Shown: one piece after another, positions 1 through 8,196 of the stretch
How the letters are laid out: the number at the start of each line of letters is the position of its first letter
How positions within the stretch are numbered: the first letter of the stretch is position 1
Assembly: GCA_017627955.1 (NCBI GenBank)
Contig: JAGAFU010000029.1
Span: 1-42,627, forward strand
Length of the DNA stretch: 42,627 nt
Reading direction: 5' to 3'
From: Bacteroidales bacterium
Lineage (GTDB): Bacteria > Bacteroidota > Bacteroidia > Bacteroidales > UBA932
The notes under the pieces: generated by a model
What the model was told of the DNA's origin: nothing
Database searches by the model: none
What the model saw: the letters and a program-made list of their open reading frames with translations, nothing else
Translations under genes and position numbers: made by a program

Positions 1-474
1 ACCGGCGCCCACACTTACGGTGGTCACGGTGAGGCCATGGCGGTTTTCGCCTCCCAGGTCAAGATCGACGGCAAGCCTCTTGCCGAGATGGGTCTTTCCG
101 AGGAGCGTTTCGCCGAGATCAAGCACAACACCATCCAGGGTGGAAGCAACATCATCAAACTCCGTGGCCGCAGCTCCTTCCAGAGCCCCGCTTACTGCGC
201 TGTCAAGATGATCGAGGCCGCCATGGGCGGAGAGGTCTTCACCTGGCCTGCCGGCACTTATGTCAACAACGGGAAGTACAAGAATGTCATGATGGCCATG
301 CCGACCGTCATCGACGCCACCGGATGCCACTTCACCAACCCTGAGGGCACCGCTGAGGAAATGGCCGCTCTGGACGCCTCTTACGAGCACCTCTGCAAGA
401 TGAGGGATGAGATCATCTCTCTCGGTATCATTCCCGCTGTCGCTGACTGGGCCACCGAGAACCCCAACCTGTAG
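1..474 (+). CDS. mdh: Malate dehydrogenase, C-terminal part (5' end outside window)
   Basis: The reading frame is open from base 1, so the gene starts upstream of the window; the ATG at 37 is internal. The visible 157 residues begin with a segment containing GGHGEAMAVF, which fits the histidine-containing catalytic loop of the LDH/MDH family. A later segment, SSFQSPAYCAVKMIEA, fits the C-terminal helix region of the same family. The enzyme would interconvert malate and oxaloacetate with NAD in the cytoplasm. The N-terminal Rossmann half cannot be seen, so lactate versus malate specificity cannot be read directly; malate dehydrogenase is favoured by resemblance to bacteroidete Mdh proteins. 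A clear intrinsic terminator follows the stop codon. Confidence 0.85.
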   Translation, partial: TGAHTYGGHGEAMAVFASQVKIDGKPLAEMGLSEERFAEIKHNTIQGGSNIIKLRGRSSFQSPAYCAVKMIEAAMGGEVFTWPAGTYVNNGKYKNVMMAMPTVIDATGCHFTNPEGTAEEMAALDASYEHLCKMRDEIISLGIIPAVADWATENPNL

Positions 475-517
475 TGTTTCGGAGACGGATGTCTTCTGAA
501 TATCAATAACTTACGTG

Positions 518-551
518 AAATGCCATCCCTGAAACCAGAGATGGCATTTTG
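518..551 (+). terminator. Intrinsic terminator after malate dehydrogenase
   Basis: A perfect 10-bp stem, AAATGCCATC at 518-527 and GATGGCATTT at 540-549, encloses a 12-nt loop. It is followed by a short T-rich run. It lies 44 nt after the mdh stop codon and just before the next gene, so it separates the two transcription units. Confidence 0.8.
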
Positions 552-564
552 CTTAAATGCTTGA

Positions 565-2811
565 ATGCCAATGCTAAAGCGTCTCCTTGTTTTTACTGTG
601 GCGGCAGTTTTCGTCATCTCCTGTGGAACCGCAGGAGATGATGAGGTCAAAACTATCCTGTCCCGCCAGACTGTCCGTTTCACGGAGCCGCCGTCCAGGA
701 TTCCCGCCCCATATTCAGTGGATGCCCCGCTGATGGGTAACGGCTTTACGGGAGCGGCCATAGGAGGGGGGCCTGATGAACTGGTTTTCTATCTGGCCCG
801 TAATGACTTCTGGAGATTGAAGTCGGCTCACGATGAGACTTATCCGGCGGTGCTCGGTCATGTCAGGCTGGCTATGCCTGAAATGGAGGGCGCCTCTTAC
901 CAAGTCGACCAAAGCCTTTATGATGCCACGACTGTAGGTCACTTCGTAAAAGGCGGCAAGTCGGTCTTGATGGAGACGTACATGCCGGCTACGAGGGATT
1001 TGCTGGTGATCAGCCTGAGTGCTGAAGGGAAGGAGCCCGTTGAAGGATCCGTAGCTTTGGAACCTGCTGATACTGAGGTCCCTTTCCCGGGAATCCGGGA
1101 AGCGGGGATCACTCCGGACGGAATCAGTTATATCACAAGAGCTTTTGAGGACACCTCTGTCGAGATCCCGACCAAAGCCGCGGCAGCCATGCTTGCCAAG
1201 ACCGGGACCGATGGCTCTTTCACCCTGCGTCCGGGTAAACCGATGACCATAGTCTGCGCTTTCTCCAGCAATTTCAAGTCCGACGATTGCCTCCAGACCG
1301 TCATCGACAATCTCATCACTGTAGGCGGCCTGCGGCAAGCACGGCCCTCATCTTCCTGCTCTTCGCGCCCTATCCGGGTAAATAGTCGCCGAGCGTCGTC
1401 TTGCCGCAGGCGTATTAGGGAAGAACATGAGCGGTGGTGGAGGGAATATTGGGAGAAATCCTATGTGTCGATCCCTGATCCGGACATCGAGAGGCAGTAC
1501 TATGTCTCGCTGTACGGCATGGCCTGCTGCAGCCGTGACCCCGACTTCCCGCCGCCCCTCTTCGGCACATGGATCACCCAGGAACCACCATGGTGGATGG
1601 CCGACTACCATCTCAACTACAACTTCATGGCCCCTTTCTACGCGCTGTATTCAGCCAATCGTCTGGAACAGGCCGACACCTACGACGCCCCGATCCTTGC
1701 CTCTATCCCGATAGGAGAGTTTTACTCGGATAAAGTCTGTGGGATTCCGGGCGGCATCATGCTGCCGGTCGGGATCGGTCCTCTCGGAATAGAGACCACC
1801 CGCTGGTCGGACCGTATGGAACAGCTTCACGGCGAATGGCGCGCGAACGGCAATATTGAGAAAGGCGGTATGTTCTGGGGCCAGAAAAGCAATTCTGCAT
1901 ACGCTGTCGTGAACCTCGCCATGAGGTTTTACCACACATGGGACAAGGAATATGCGGCCAAGGTCTATCCTTTTGTGAAAGGAGTGGCGACTTTCTGGGA
2001 AGATTACCTGACCAGGGAGGATGACCGCTATGTGATCTACAATGACGCCATCCACGAGGGCACCGTCGGGACAATGAACCCGATAGCCTCCCTCGGTCTT
2101 GTGAGGATGGTTTTTGACACGGCATCGGACATGAGTGAGCTCCTCGGGGTCGATGAGGACAAAAGGAGTGTCTGGCAGGAAAGACGGACCCATTTGGCGG
2201 ACTTCCCGCTTCAGGAGGATGACGAGCGGATGGTATTCCGTTACACCGAGAAAGGAGTGGCCTGGTGGCCCGACAATACCCTCGGTCTCCAGCATGTCTA
2301 TCCCGCCGGGCAGGTGGGCCTGGCGAGCGATCCTGATCTTCTTCAAGTGGCATGGAACACGGTTGACGCGATGCGCCGCTGGAATGACTTCAACGGGACC
2401 AACAGTTTCTTCCCCGCCGCCGTCAGGGTCGGTTATCCGGCGGACAGCATCTACACGCATTTAAAGGAATATAGCCTCCACACCTATGGGAATGGCTTCC
2501 AGAAAGACAATCCCCATGGTGACGAGAATTGGAGCACGGTTCCCAACACCATCAACGAGATGATGTGCATGGGGCATCAAGACATCGTGAGGATCTTCCA
2601 GGGCTGGCCGAAGGATAAAGACGCGTCGTTCCATCAGATCCGTGTGGAAGGAGCTTTCCTGGTGTCGGCATCCATCAAAGATGGTGTGGTCGGAGAGGTG
2701 ACAATAGTGAGCGAGAAGGGAAGACCTCTCACTTTATTAGACCCTTGGACTGGGGAATATATTCATTTAGAGACAGTTCCGGGAGAAACCTATAAGTTTG
2801 GCCCAAAGTAG
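565..2811 (+). CDS. GH95-like glycoside hydrolase (alpha-L-fucosidase type), lipoprotein
   Basis: This 748-residue protein starts with a lipoprotein signal ending in a cysteine at about residue 20 (FVISCG), so it is probably exported and lipid-anchored. Its N-terminal part (APLMGNGFTGAAIGGG, then YLARNDFW) and the central segment around WWREYWEKSY, SLYGMACCSRDP and ADYHLNYNFMAPFYALYSAN resemble the beta-sandwich and (alpha/alpha)6-barrel of GH95-like enzymes, which release alpha-L-fucose. Substrate is inferred from family only. Residues about 255-282 are an arginine/serine-rich stretch of low quality that coincides with an 84-bp palindrome-ended insertion, described separately. Translation could start at 565 or at the second ATG at 571. 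It may act with FucI/FucP, encoded about 24 kb away. Confidence 0.7.
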   Translation: MPMLKRLLVFTVAAVFVISCGTAGDDEVKTILSRQTVRFTEPPSRIPAPYSVDAPLMGNGFTGAAIGGGPDELVFYLARNDFWRLKSAHDETYPAVLGHVRLAMPEMEGASYQVDQSLYDATTVGHFVKGGKSVLMETYMPATRDLLVISLSAEGKEPVEGSVALEPADTEVPFPGIREAGITPDGISYITRAFEDTSVEIPTKAAAAMLAKTGTDGSFTLRPGKPMTIVCAFSSNFKSDDCLQTVIDNLITVGGLRQARPSSSCSSRPIRVNSRRASSCRRRIREEHERWWREYWEKSYVSIPDPDIERQYYVSLYGMACCSRDPDFPPPLFGTWITQEPPWWMADYHLNYNFMAPFYALYSANRLEQADTYDAPILASIPIGEFYSDKVCGIPGGIMLPVGIGPLGIETTRWSDRMEQLHGEWRANGNIEKGGMFWGQKSNSAYAVVNLAMRFYHTWDKEYAAKVYPFVKGVATFWEDYLTREDDRYVIYNDAIHEGTVGTMNPIASLGLVRMVFDTASDMSELLGVDEDKRSVWQERRTHLADFPLQEDDERMVFRYTEKGVAWWPDNTLGLQHVYPAGQVGLASDPDLLQVAWNTVDAMRRWNDFNGTNSFFPAAVRVGYPADSIYTHLKEYSLHTYGNGFQKDNPHGDENWSTVPNTINEMMCMGHQDIVRIFQGWPKDKDASFHQIRVEGAFLVSASIKDGVVGEVTIVSEKGRPLTLLDPWTGEYIHLETVPGETYKFGPK
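1328..1411. repeat. 84-bp palindrome-ended insertion inside the GH95-like gene
   Basis: The segment is bounded by a perfect 12-nt inverted repeat, GCCTGCGGCAAG at 1328-1339 and CTTGCCGCAGGC at 1400-1411. Its length, 84 nt, is 28 codons, so it keeps the reading frame. It encodes an arginine/serine-rich peptide unlike the rest of the enzyme, directly before EEHERWWREYW, where the recognisable fold resumes. No target-site duplication is obvious. It could be a miniature palindromic (REP-like) element that landed in an inter-domain linker. Confidence 0.5.
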
Positions 2812-2820
2812 TCCTGTCTC

Positions 2821-4704
2821 TCAGTTCGCGACAAAATTCCTGATGTAGCAGCCTTGGCGCTCGCCTTTGAGGACCTTGAGTTTGAGGACATGGCGGCCCG
2901 GCTCAAGGTCATTGGCCAGAATATGTACCCAAGGAATATGAAGTCCTTGGCTCCAGGGCGTGAAGGTGTCGAGGACGGGATATTCCTTACCATCAATGGT
3001 GTAGGATAGTCTGCCGGCGTTCGGACCGCAGGTGCAGTAGAGTCCGATTGCCTTTCCCTCGAACTCGAGAGTCAGAGAACCGCCTTCCTCGCAGACCAGG
3101 GTAGGGACGTGGACATATTGCTGCCTGGTTCCGGCTCCGTCGGCCGGTACCCAATCTTCCTCAACACGGAAGCCCTTGGTTTTCAGCGCTGAAGTAGGTG
3201 GCAACAATCGGCCGTTCTCGTAACAATCAGCCTCAAGAGGCTTCTTGGGCAGGGAGTGTGGCTTCCGGGAATATTCCTTTGCTGGCTTCGTGAAAGAGTC
3301 AAGGACCTTTTCGATGGCCGCGGTGTAAATCTTATGTCCGAACGGCGCTGGATGGGTGCCTCCGAATGTATTCCAGTCAAACTCGCCTGCTTTCATCCTT
3401 TCGGCGACCTCTGAGGCGAAATCTATCGAGGTCAGGTGGTAGTGGTTGGCGACCCTCTCGTGGTTCATTATGACATCCGGGATCTCGCCGCCGTCAAGCA
3501 GGGGAATGAAGGGGTCATAGATGAAGTGCAAGAAGACGATGTCCATGTAAGGGTTGGCTTTAAGCGCATGACGTACAATGCCTTCCATTCCGAGTACATG
3601 TTCTTTCGGGCCGAAGAAATTGGTGTCATCATTGACCGCCGCCTCAACAAACAGAAGGTCCGGAACCCCCTTGGCCAGCACGTCTTCCTCGAAACGGAAA
3701 GCGTGTGGAGTTGAGCCGAGGGAGGATATTCCAGCGTCGATAAAGGTGAACTCCGTGTCCGGAAAGCGTTGTTTCAGATCATCTTTGATCATGTCCTTCC
3801 ACCCTTCCATCTCTGTGATGGAGCCTCCCAGGAAGGCCACGGTGGCCTTTCCTCGCACAGTCATGGCTTCCATGGAGTTATCCAGATCACCACGGAGAGT
3901 GATCTTCTGGTGGGCGGTGTACGAGTCCGTGTGCGCTTTGATGAAATCCACGACCGGAGTCGGGTCCTCAAGGCTGTGAGGATGGTGACCGCAATCTGGT
4001 TTCACGATCACCTCGACAACCCCTCCCATCGCCTGGTAGGCGTCCCTGACCTTATGCATATTCTCGTCGTAGGGAACTCCCTCGTCCTTTCCGCCGCAGA
4101 CGGAAATAATTGGTATTCCGGCCTTTGCGATACGTGGGAGGTGGTTCAAGGCGTTCCCCCGGAAGCCGCTGTCGACATTCTCATCCTTCTCCCCCCATTC
4201 TTCGAGGAACCCGTTCCAGAACTCCGGCTGATGCCGTCCGGGCCAGGAGGTGATGTCGCACACGGGAGCGTCGACATACAGGCAGGAAACTGTCTCGGGA
4301 TAGGCGTCCGCCCATGCGAAAGCCATATATCCTCCCCGGCTGAAGCCTTCGACCACAACCTTCTCCGAAAGACCGAACTCCTTGACTGTGAAGTCATAGA
4401 ACTTTTTAGACAATGCAACCGCCCTTGGGCTGCCGTAGAGGTGGGTGACATCGTAATAGGCCAGATGCCAGCCTTCCTTCAGGAGAGCCTTATCCACTGA
4501 AGGGAAGGCCCCGAAGAATGCCGGGCGCCAGATCCAGGGATTCCCCGGAGCGGCTTTTTGGGGGATTACCACGAGGGCGTCCCTTCCTTCGACCTTGAAA
4601 TCATACCTGTCACATCCCTCCCAGGAGGATTTTTCTCCCGGATAATCTTTCGCTCCGAGAGCGAGCGGCAGCAAAAGCGCCAGAGTCAAAAACAGATTCT
4701 TCAT
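2821..4704 (-). CDS. Two-domain esterase: alpha/beta hydrolase plus SGNH/GDSL hydrolase
   Basis: A Sec signal peptide (about residues 1-18) precedes an alpha/beta hydrolase domain (about 25-270). Its nucleophile elbow is GFSRGG, with a candidate acid in GGKDEG and a candidate histidine in DCGHHPHS. A second domain (about 285-480) has SGNH blocks: FLGGSIT (catalytic Ser), an Asn in AAVNDD, and GGTHPAPFGH (His). A C-terminal beta-rich tail (about 500-627) may bind carbohydrate or pack on the SGNH domain. Both folds are common in acetyl- and acyl-esterases acting on polysaccharides, so the protein probably removes ester groups in the periplasm; the substrate is unknown. It is divergent from the GH2-like gene across a 39-bp promoter region, which suggests co-use of both enzymes. 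Confidence 0.75.
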   Translation of the reverse strand: MKNLFLTLALLLPLALGAKDYPGEKSSWEGCDRYDFKVEGRDALVVIPQKAAPGNPWIWRPAFFGAFPSVDKALLKEGWHLAYYDVTHLYGSPRAVALSKKFYDFTVKEFGLSEKVVVEGFSRGGYMAFAWADAYPETVSCLYVDAPVCDITSWPGRHQPEFWNGFLEEWGEKDENVDSGFRGNALNHLPRIAKAGIPIISVCGGKDEGVPYDENMHKVRDAYQAMGGVVEVIVKPDCGHHPHSLEDPTPVVDFIKAHTDSYTAHQKITLRGDLDNSMEAMTVRGKATVAFLGGSITEMEGWKDMIKDDLKQRFPDTEFTFIDAGISSLGSTPHAFRFEEDVLAKGVPDLLFVEAAVNDDTNFFGPKEHVLGMEGIVRHALKANPYMDIVFLHFIYDPFIPLLDGGEIPDVIMNHERVANHYHLTSIDFASEVAERMKAGEFDWNTFGGTHPAPFGHKIYTAAIEKVLDSFTKPAKEYSRKPHSLPKKPLEADCYENGRLLPPTSALKTKGFRVEEDWVPADGAGTRQQYVHVPTLVCEEGGSLTLEFEGKAIGLYCTCGPNAGRLSYTIDGKEYPVLDTFTPWSQGLHIPWVHILANDLEPGRHVLKLKVLKGERQGCYIRNFVAN

Positions 4705-4708
4705 ACCT

Positions 4709-4716
4709 CAAAATTA
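4709..4716 (-). promoter_or_regulatory. Bacteroidete -7 element TAATTTTG for the esterase gene
   Basis: The minus strand reads TAATTTTG, a match to the TAnnTTTG -7 consensus, ending only 4 nt before the ATG at 4704. Transcription would start at or next to the start codon, giving a leaderless or near-leaderless mRNA. Confidence 0.5.
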
Positions 4717-4730
4717 CGAATATAAATCGT

Positions 4731-4738
4731 TATCTTTG
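4731..4738 (+). promoter_or_regulatory. Bacteroidete -7 element TATCTTTG for the GH2-like gene
   Basis: TATCTTTG matches TAnnTTTG exactly and ends 5 nt before the ATG at 4744. With the usual start site a few bases downstream of this element, the mRNA would begin at about the start codon. The opposite strand of the same 39-bp gap carries the -7 element of the esterase gene. Confidence 0.55.
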
Positions 4739-4743
4739 TCTTT

Positions 4744-7623
4744 ATGAGAGCGAAATTATTATTGTTGTTGTCCTTGGCGTTGGCTTCGGCCAACCTTTAT
4801 GCCCAGAATGTAACGTCTTTCGAGGCCAGGTATTTCACTAAAGACCCTAAGGCAAACGGGGTGACTGACCTTCATGGAGAGACGGAAATCTTTGATATTG
4901 ACCAGCGTGTGGCTTTCTTGAACTCCTACGCTTCTTACGCGTCCAGGTTCTGGGGCAATCCCGGTTTTGACAAACCGTTGTTTTCTGACGCTGACGTCTC
5001 GGCGAGGCTGGCCTCCATAAAGCCTCAGCCTTCCACTTCTGTCAGGCGGACGTTGAGGCTCGAAGACTGGAGGGCGTATGGCTACAAGAAAGGAAAAGAG
5101 GCGGCTGTCGCTTCCAGGTGGAAAGATTGGACAGCTTCCGGGGCCGTGATTGATGGTGGCTGTTTGATCCTTGACGGTACCAAAGCGTCATTTCCGATCA
5201 AGCCTCTCGACTGGCGTTTCCGGATGAGTGTCACCCTTTCTGAGATTCCAGAAAACCTCCATGTCATTCTGGGCGGTGGTTCGACTCCGCTCACCAACCG
5301 GGTGGAAGGGCCCGTCATCGACATCCCCGTCGGCCCCCACAAGGACTTTGAGATCTACTGCGACCTGGTTAACGGCGTGATTTTCCTGTCCTCCGGGGGA
5401 AAGACGATTAAAGAAATCCCGGTCGAAGGACAGTCCTTGAGCGGTGTCGAAGGGATCACCCTTTCGGCGGTCAGCGGTAAGGCCTCCGTCGAGAACATCT
5501 CCCTCTACAATTTCGAAAATCATCTGGAAGACGATGCGGTGGCTCCATACTGGACTGAGATGATCTTTGACGAGGATTTCGAGCCCGTCCCGTCCATGCA
5601 TGGCTGGCAGTCAAACTCTTACAACGACTCTTCCTGGGAACTTGTCCGCCTTCCGTCACCCCACGGCGGCTTTAAGGGAGCGGGGGAGAGCTATTATCTG
5701 AGGACAAAGGTCAAGGTCGGGGATTTCAGGAAAGCGACCTTGAGGATGGAGACCCTGGATCCGGGCGGAGAGGTCTGGGTCAACGGCGAAGTCGCGGCGG
5801 TTCTAAACGGCCGTCTGCCCAGGGAAGTGGATGTGACTGAATATCTTATCCCGGACAAGGAGAATACGATAGCCGTCAGGGTGAAACCCTATTACACGGA
5901 CGCCACTGTATTCCACTGCCCCAACGACCACAACATCGGCTGGTTCCTTGGAAGGACGGAACTTGTTCTGACTGATGAGATTGGATATATTGCCGAAGGC
6001 TTGGTCCACACCCTGTCGCTGGATGGTCAAAGTGCTGTCCAGCACCACAAGGTCACTTTGAAGAATGACTCCACCAAACCTTGGAAGGGAAGTCTTACTG
6101 TCAATTATTATCCTTGGTTCCCTTCAGAGGGCGCTCTTGTAGCGAGTGTGTCAAAAGAAGTTGAACTCCGTCCACGGGTGGATAATCCTGTAAGCGTGGA
6201 TCTCCGTTTGGACGCGCCTGAGCTGTGGTCAACCTCCGATCCTCGCCTCTACAAGGTTGAAGTCATCCTGAAAGATGCCGATGGCGAGCCGGTTGATGAT
6301 TATGTGACCACTACGGGAATACGCCTCATCGAGCAAAAGGAAGGAGTTCTGTACATCAACGGCAGGCCCGAGATCTTGGGCGGCGGACAGATATTCGGTT
6401 ACCGCCTTCCTCTTGAGACAGTGGCGAAGACGATCCGCTGCGCCAATCCTGAGCAGATCATGGGCGAGCTGATGATGGTGAAAGAACTTGGCAACCTGCT
6501 CCGGATTCATGTCCACGCCGAGAATGAGGCGCCGAGCGGCATCAATGACCCCAGGTTCGCCGAATATGCCGACCAACTCGGGATTTACCTTATCTGGCAG
6601 ACTTCCAGTTGGATCCGGGAGGGCGAGGTCTGGAATGTGGACATCGCCAACTATCCTGTCTATATGCGCCAGGTTTTCAATCATCCCTCGATCGTGATGT
6701 GGGAGGCCAGCAACCATCCTAACAAGTTCAAGCAGCATGATTTCAAGGATTCTGAGGACTACATCAACGCTATAGTTCCAGCGATTGTCGGGACTGACAG
6801 CAGCCGCCTTGTCTCTCCGACCTCCTTCTGGCAGCATCTGCATTACGCCAACTATGACGGCACTCTGGATGTCAATGGTGGGACTCACCCTCGTAACCCC
6901 TGGCTGATGCACCGGATGATGACCCGGGGCAGCCAGGACTGCTACACGGGTTATGATACTGATTGGAGCATGGTCCGTAACCATCCTCGGGATTTCGCCA
7001 AGTCTTGCTTGGAGGCAAAGGACTTGTGCTATTTCAATTTCGAGCATGAGGAGTCGATCGCCCAGCCCAATTGGGAACTCGCGAGGAAAGAACCTTGGTA
7101 CAAGATCCAGTCTTACGAGAAAGATTACGACACCGGGAATATAGGCCGGCACCTCCGGGATGACGAATGGCGTATCGGTCAGGGTTATCAGGCTTTCGGA
7201 GCATGGGAGTCGATGAAAGTGCAGACCCTAGCGGGAGTCAGCGGTTTCTCGTGGTGTTCGCTGGAGTCCGGTCCCAACATGTTCACATATCAAAAGCCGA
7301 TCGTGGATCCGTTCCGCGTCCCTAAACTGGCCTTCTATGCCAACCAGATGGTTTTCAGGCGGTTATGGGCGGCATCTGAGGATGTCGATGTCGCCTACGG
7401 GCCCGGCGATATGATCCGTCCGGTGATATTCAACCTTGACGGGGCTTGTACCGTCAACCTCACTGTCGAACTTCAGGATGAGAGAGGGAGAGTCCTTGAA
7501 CGGAAACTTTTCAAGAATATTCCTGTACAGGCTGGCCGCTCAGTGACTCGTTTGGAGCCTTTCCGGTTCAGGAACAGTTCCGAGGGCCAAAAGTTTATTG
7601 TGTATAGACTTAATAGATTATAA
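4744..7623 (+). CDS. Glycoside hydrolase family 2-like protein
   Basis: The 959-residue protein has a Sec signal peptide (about 1-20, ending near ANLYAQ). The middle resembles a GH2 sugar-binding jelly roll (DNSS-like NDSSWELVRLPSPHG, then GEVWVNGE and ENTIAVRVKPYY, about 290-390), an immunoglobulin-like domain (about 420-540), and a TIM barrel (about 550-900) with LLRIHVHAENEAP and FNHPSIVMWEASNHPNK. In ordinary GH2 enzymes the acid/base Glu follows Asn in the strand-4 motif; here the pair reads Asn-His. A candidate nucleophile lies in FNFEHEES near residue 766. The first 280 residues look like an extra domain I do not recognise. Substrate cannot be assigned. It lies 3 bp upstream of the FucU-like lipoprotein gene. 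Confidence 0.75.
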   Translation: MRAKLLLLLSLALASANLYAQNVTSFEARYFTKDPKANGVTDLHGETEIFDIDQRVAFLNSYASYASRFWGNPGFDKPLFSDADVSARLASIKPQPSTSVRRTLRLEDWRAYGYKKGKEAAVASRWKDWTASGAVIDGGCLILDGTKASFPIKPLDWRFRMSVTLSEIPENLHVILGGGSTPLTNRVEGPVIDIPVGPHKDFEIYCDLVNGVIFLSSGGKTIKEIPVEGQSLSGVEGITLSAVSGKASVENISLYNFENHLEDDAVAPYWTEMIFDEDFEPVPSMHGWQSNSYNDSSWELVRLPSPHGGFKGAGESYYLRTKVKVGDFRKATLRMETLDPGGEVWVNGEVAAVLNGRLPREVDVTEYLIPDKENTIAVRVKPYYTDATVFHCPNDHNIGWFLGRTELVLTDEIGYIAEGLVHTLSLDGQSAVQHHKVTLKNDSTKPWKGSLTVNYYPWFPSEGALVASVSKEVELRPRVDNPVSVDLRLDAPELWSTSDPRLYKVEVILKDADGEPVDDYVTTTGIRLIEQKEGVLYINGRPEILGGGQIFGYRLPLETVAKTIRCANPEQIMGELMMVKELGNLLRIHVHAENEAPSGINDPRFAEYADQLGIYLIWQTSSWIREGEVWNVDIANYPVYMRQVFNHPSIVMWEASNHPNKFKQHDFKDSEDYINAIVPAIVGTDSSRLVSPTSFWQHLHYANYDGTLDVNGGTHPRNPWLMHRMMTRGSQDCYTGYDTDWSMVRNHPRDFAKSCLEAKDLCYFNFEHEESIAQPNWELARKEPWYKIQSYEKDYDTGNIGRHLRDDEWRIGQGYQAFGAWESMKVQTLAGVSGFSWCSLESGPNMFTYQKPIVDPFRVPKLAFYANQMVFRRLWAASEDVDVAYGPGDMIRPVIFNLDGACTVNLTVELQDERGRVLERKLFKNIPVQAGRSVTRLEPFRFRNSSEGQKFIVYRLNRL

Positions 7624-7626
7624 ATC

Positions 7627-8196
7627 ATGAGATTAAGTAGTGTTTTAACGGCCATTACCGTCAGTCTGGCTCTCTTTTCAGGCTGCGCTTCCAAGTCTTC
7701 CTGTCCTCAAGTCCCGGCTTCGGAACCCGAGGAGGTCTGGCAGAGTCGCCTTGATGCGATGCTGCCTCTTCTGGGCCACCGCAACTGGATTGTAATCACC
7801 GACATGGCCTATCCTCTACAGTCCGGGCAGGGGATCACGACAATCTATGCCGACCAGCCTTATCTGGAAGTCTTGAAAACTGTCAACGAAAAGATCAAGG
7901 CCGCTCCTCATGTATTCGCCCATGTCTATAACGACAAGGAGCTGGAATATATTACCGATGAGATGGTTCCGGGAATAGGGGAACTGCGGTCGGGAATACG
8001 TTCTATATGTGGCCCGGAGGCTAGGAGCGTTATGCATGAGGAGCTGATCTCCCGTCTTGACGAGGCGGGAAAGTTGTTCAGTGTCTTGATTATAAAGACA
8101 CCGTTGACAGTGCCCTACACCACCACGTTCTTCGAACTCGACTGCGCCTATTGGGACTCCGTCCGCCAATCCACCCTTGATTCCATTGTGAAATGA
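7627..8196 (+). CDS. Lipoprotein with RbsD/FucU (sugar mutarotase) fold
   Basis: The first 19 residues form a lipoprotein signal with the lipobox cysteine in LFSGCA. The rest matches the RbsD/FucU pattern: LLGHRNWIVITDMAYP near the start of the domain carries the conserved His and Asp, and the end reads PYTTTFFELDCAYW, close to the family's C-terminal signature. Known members are cytoplasmic pyranases/mutarotases for ribose or fucose, so a secreted, membrane-anchored version is unusual. It would act on a free sugar released in the periplasm, for example by the GH2-like or GH95-like enzymes. The stop codon overlaps the start of the next gene (ATGA), so the two are translationally coupled. Confidence 0.7.
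   Translation: MRLSSVLTAITVSLALFSGCASKSSCPQVPASEPEEVWQSRLDAMLPLLGHRNWIVITDMAYPLQSGQGITTIYADQPYLEVLKTVNEKIKAAPHVFAHVYNDKELEYITDEMVPGIGELRSGIRSICGPEARSVMHEELISRLDEAGKLFSVLIIKTPLTVPYTTTFFELDCAYWDSVRQSTLDSIVK

Noticed and set aside
1312-1440. Simple frameshift pair in the GH95-like gene
   Set aside because: The frame is the same on both sides and the odd stretch has perfect inverted ends, so an insertion explains it better.
6229-7152. 307-residue open frame antisense to the GH2-like gene
   Set aside because: No motifs, no promoter and no ribosome site; a shadow frame.
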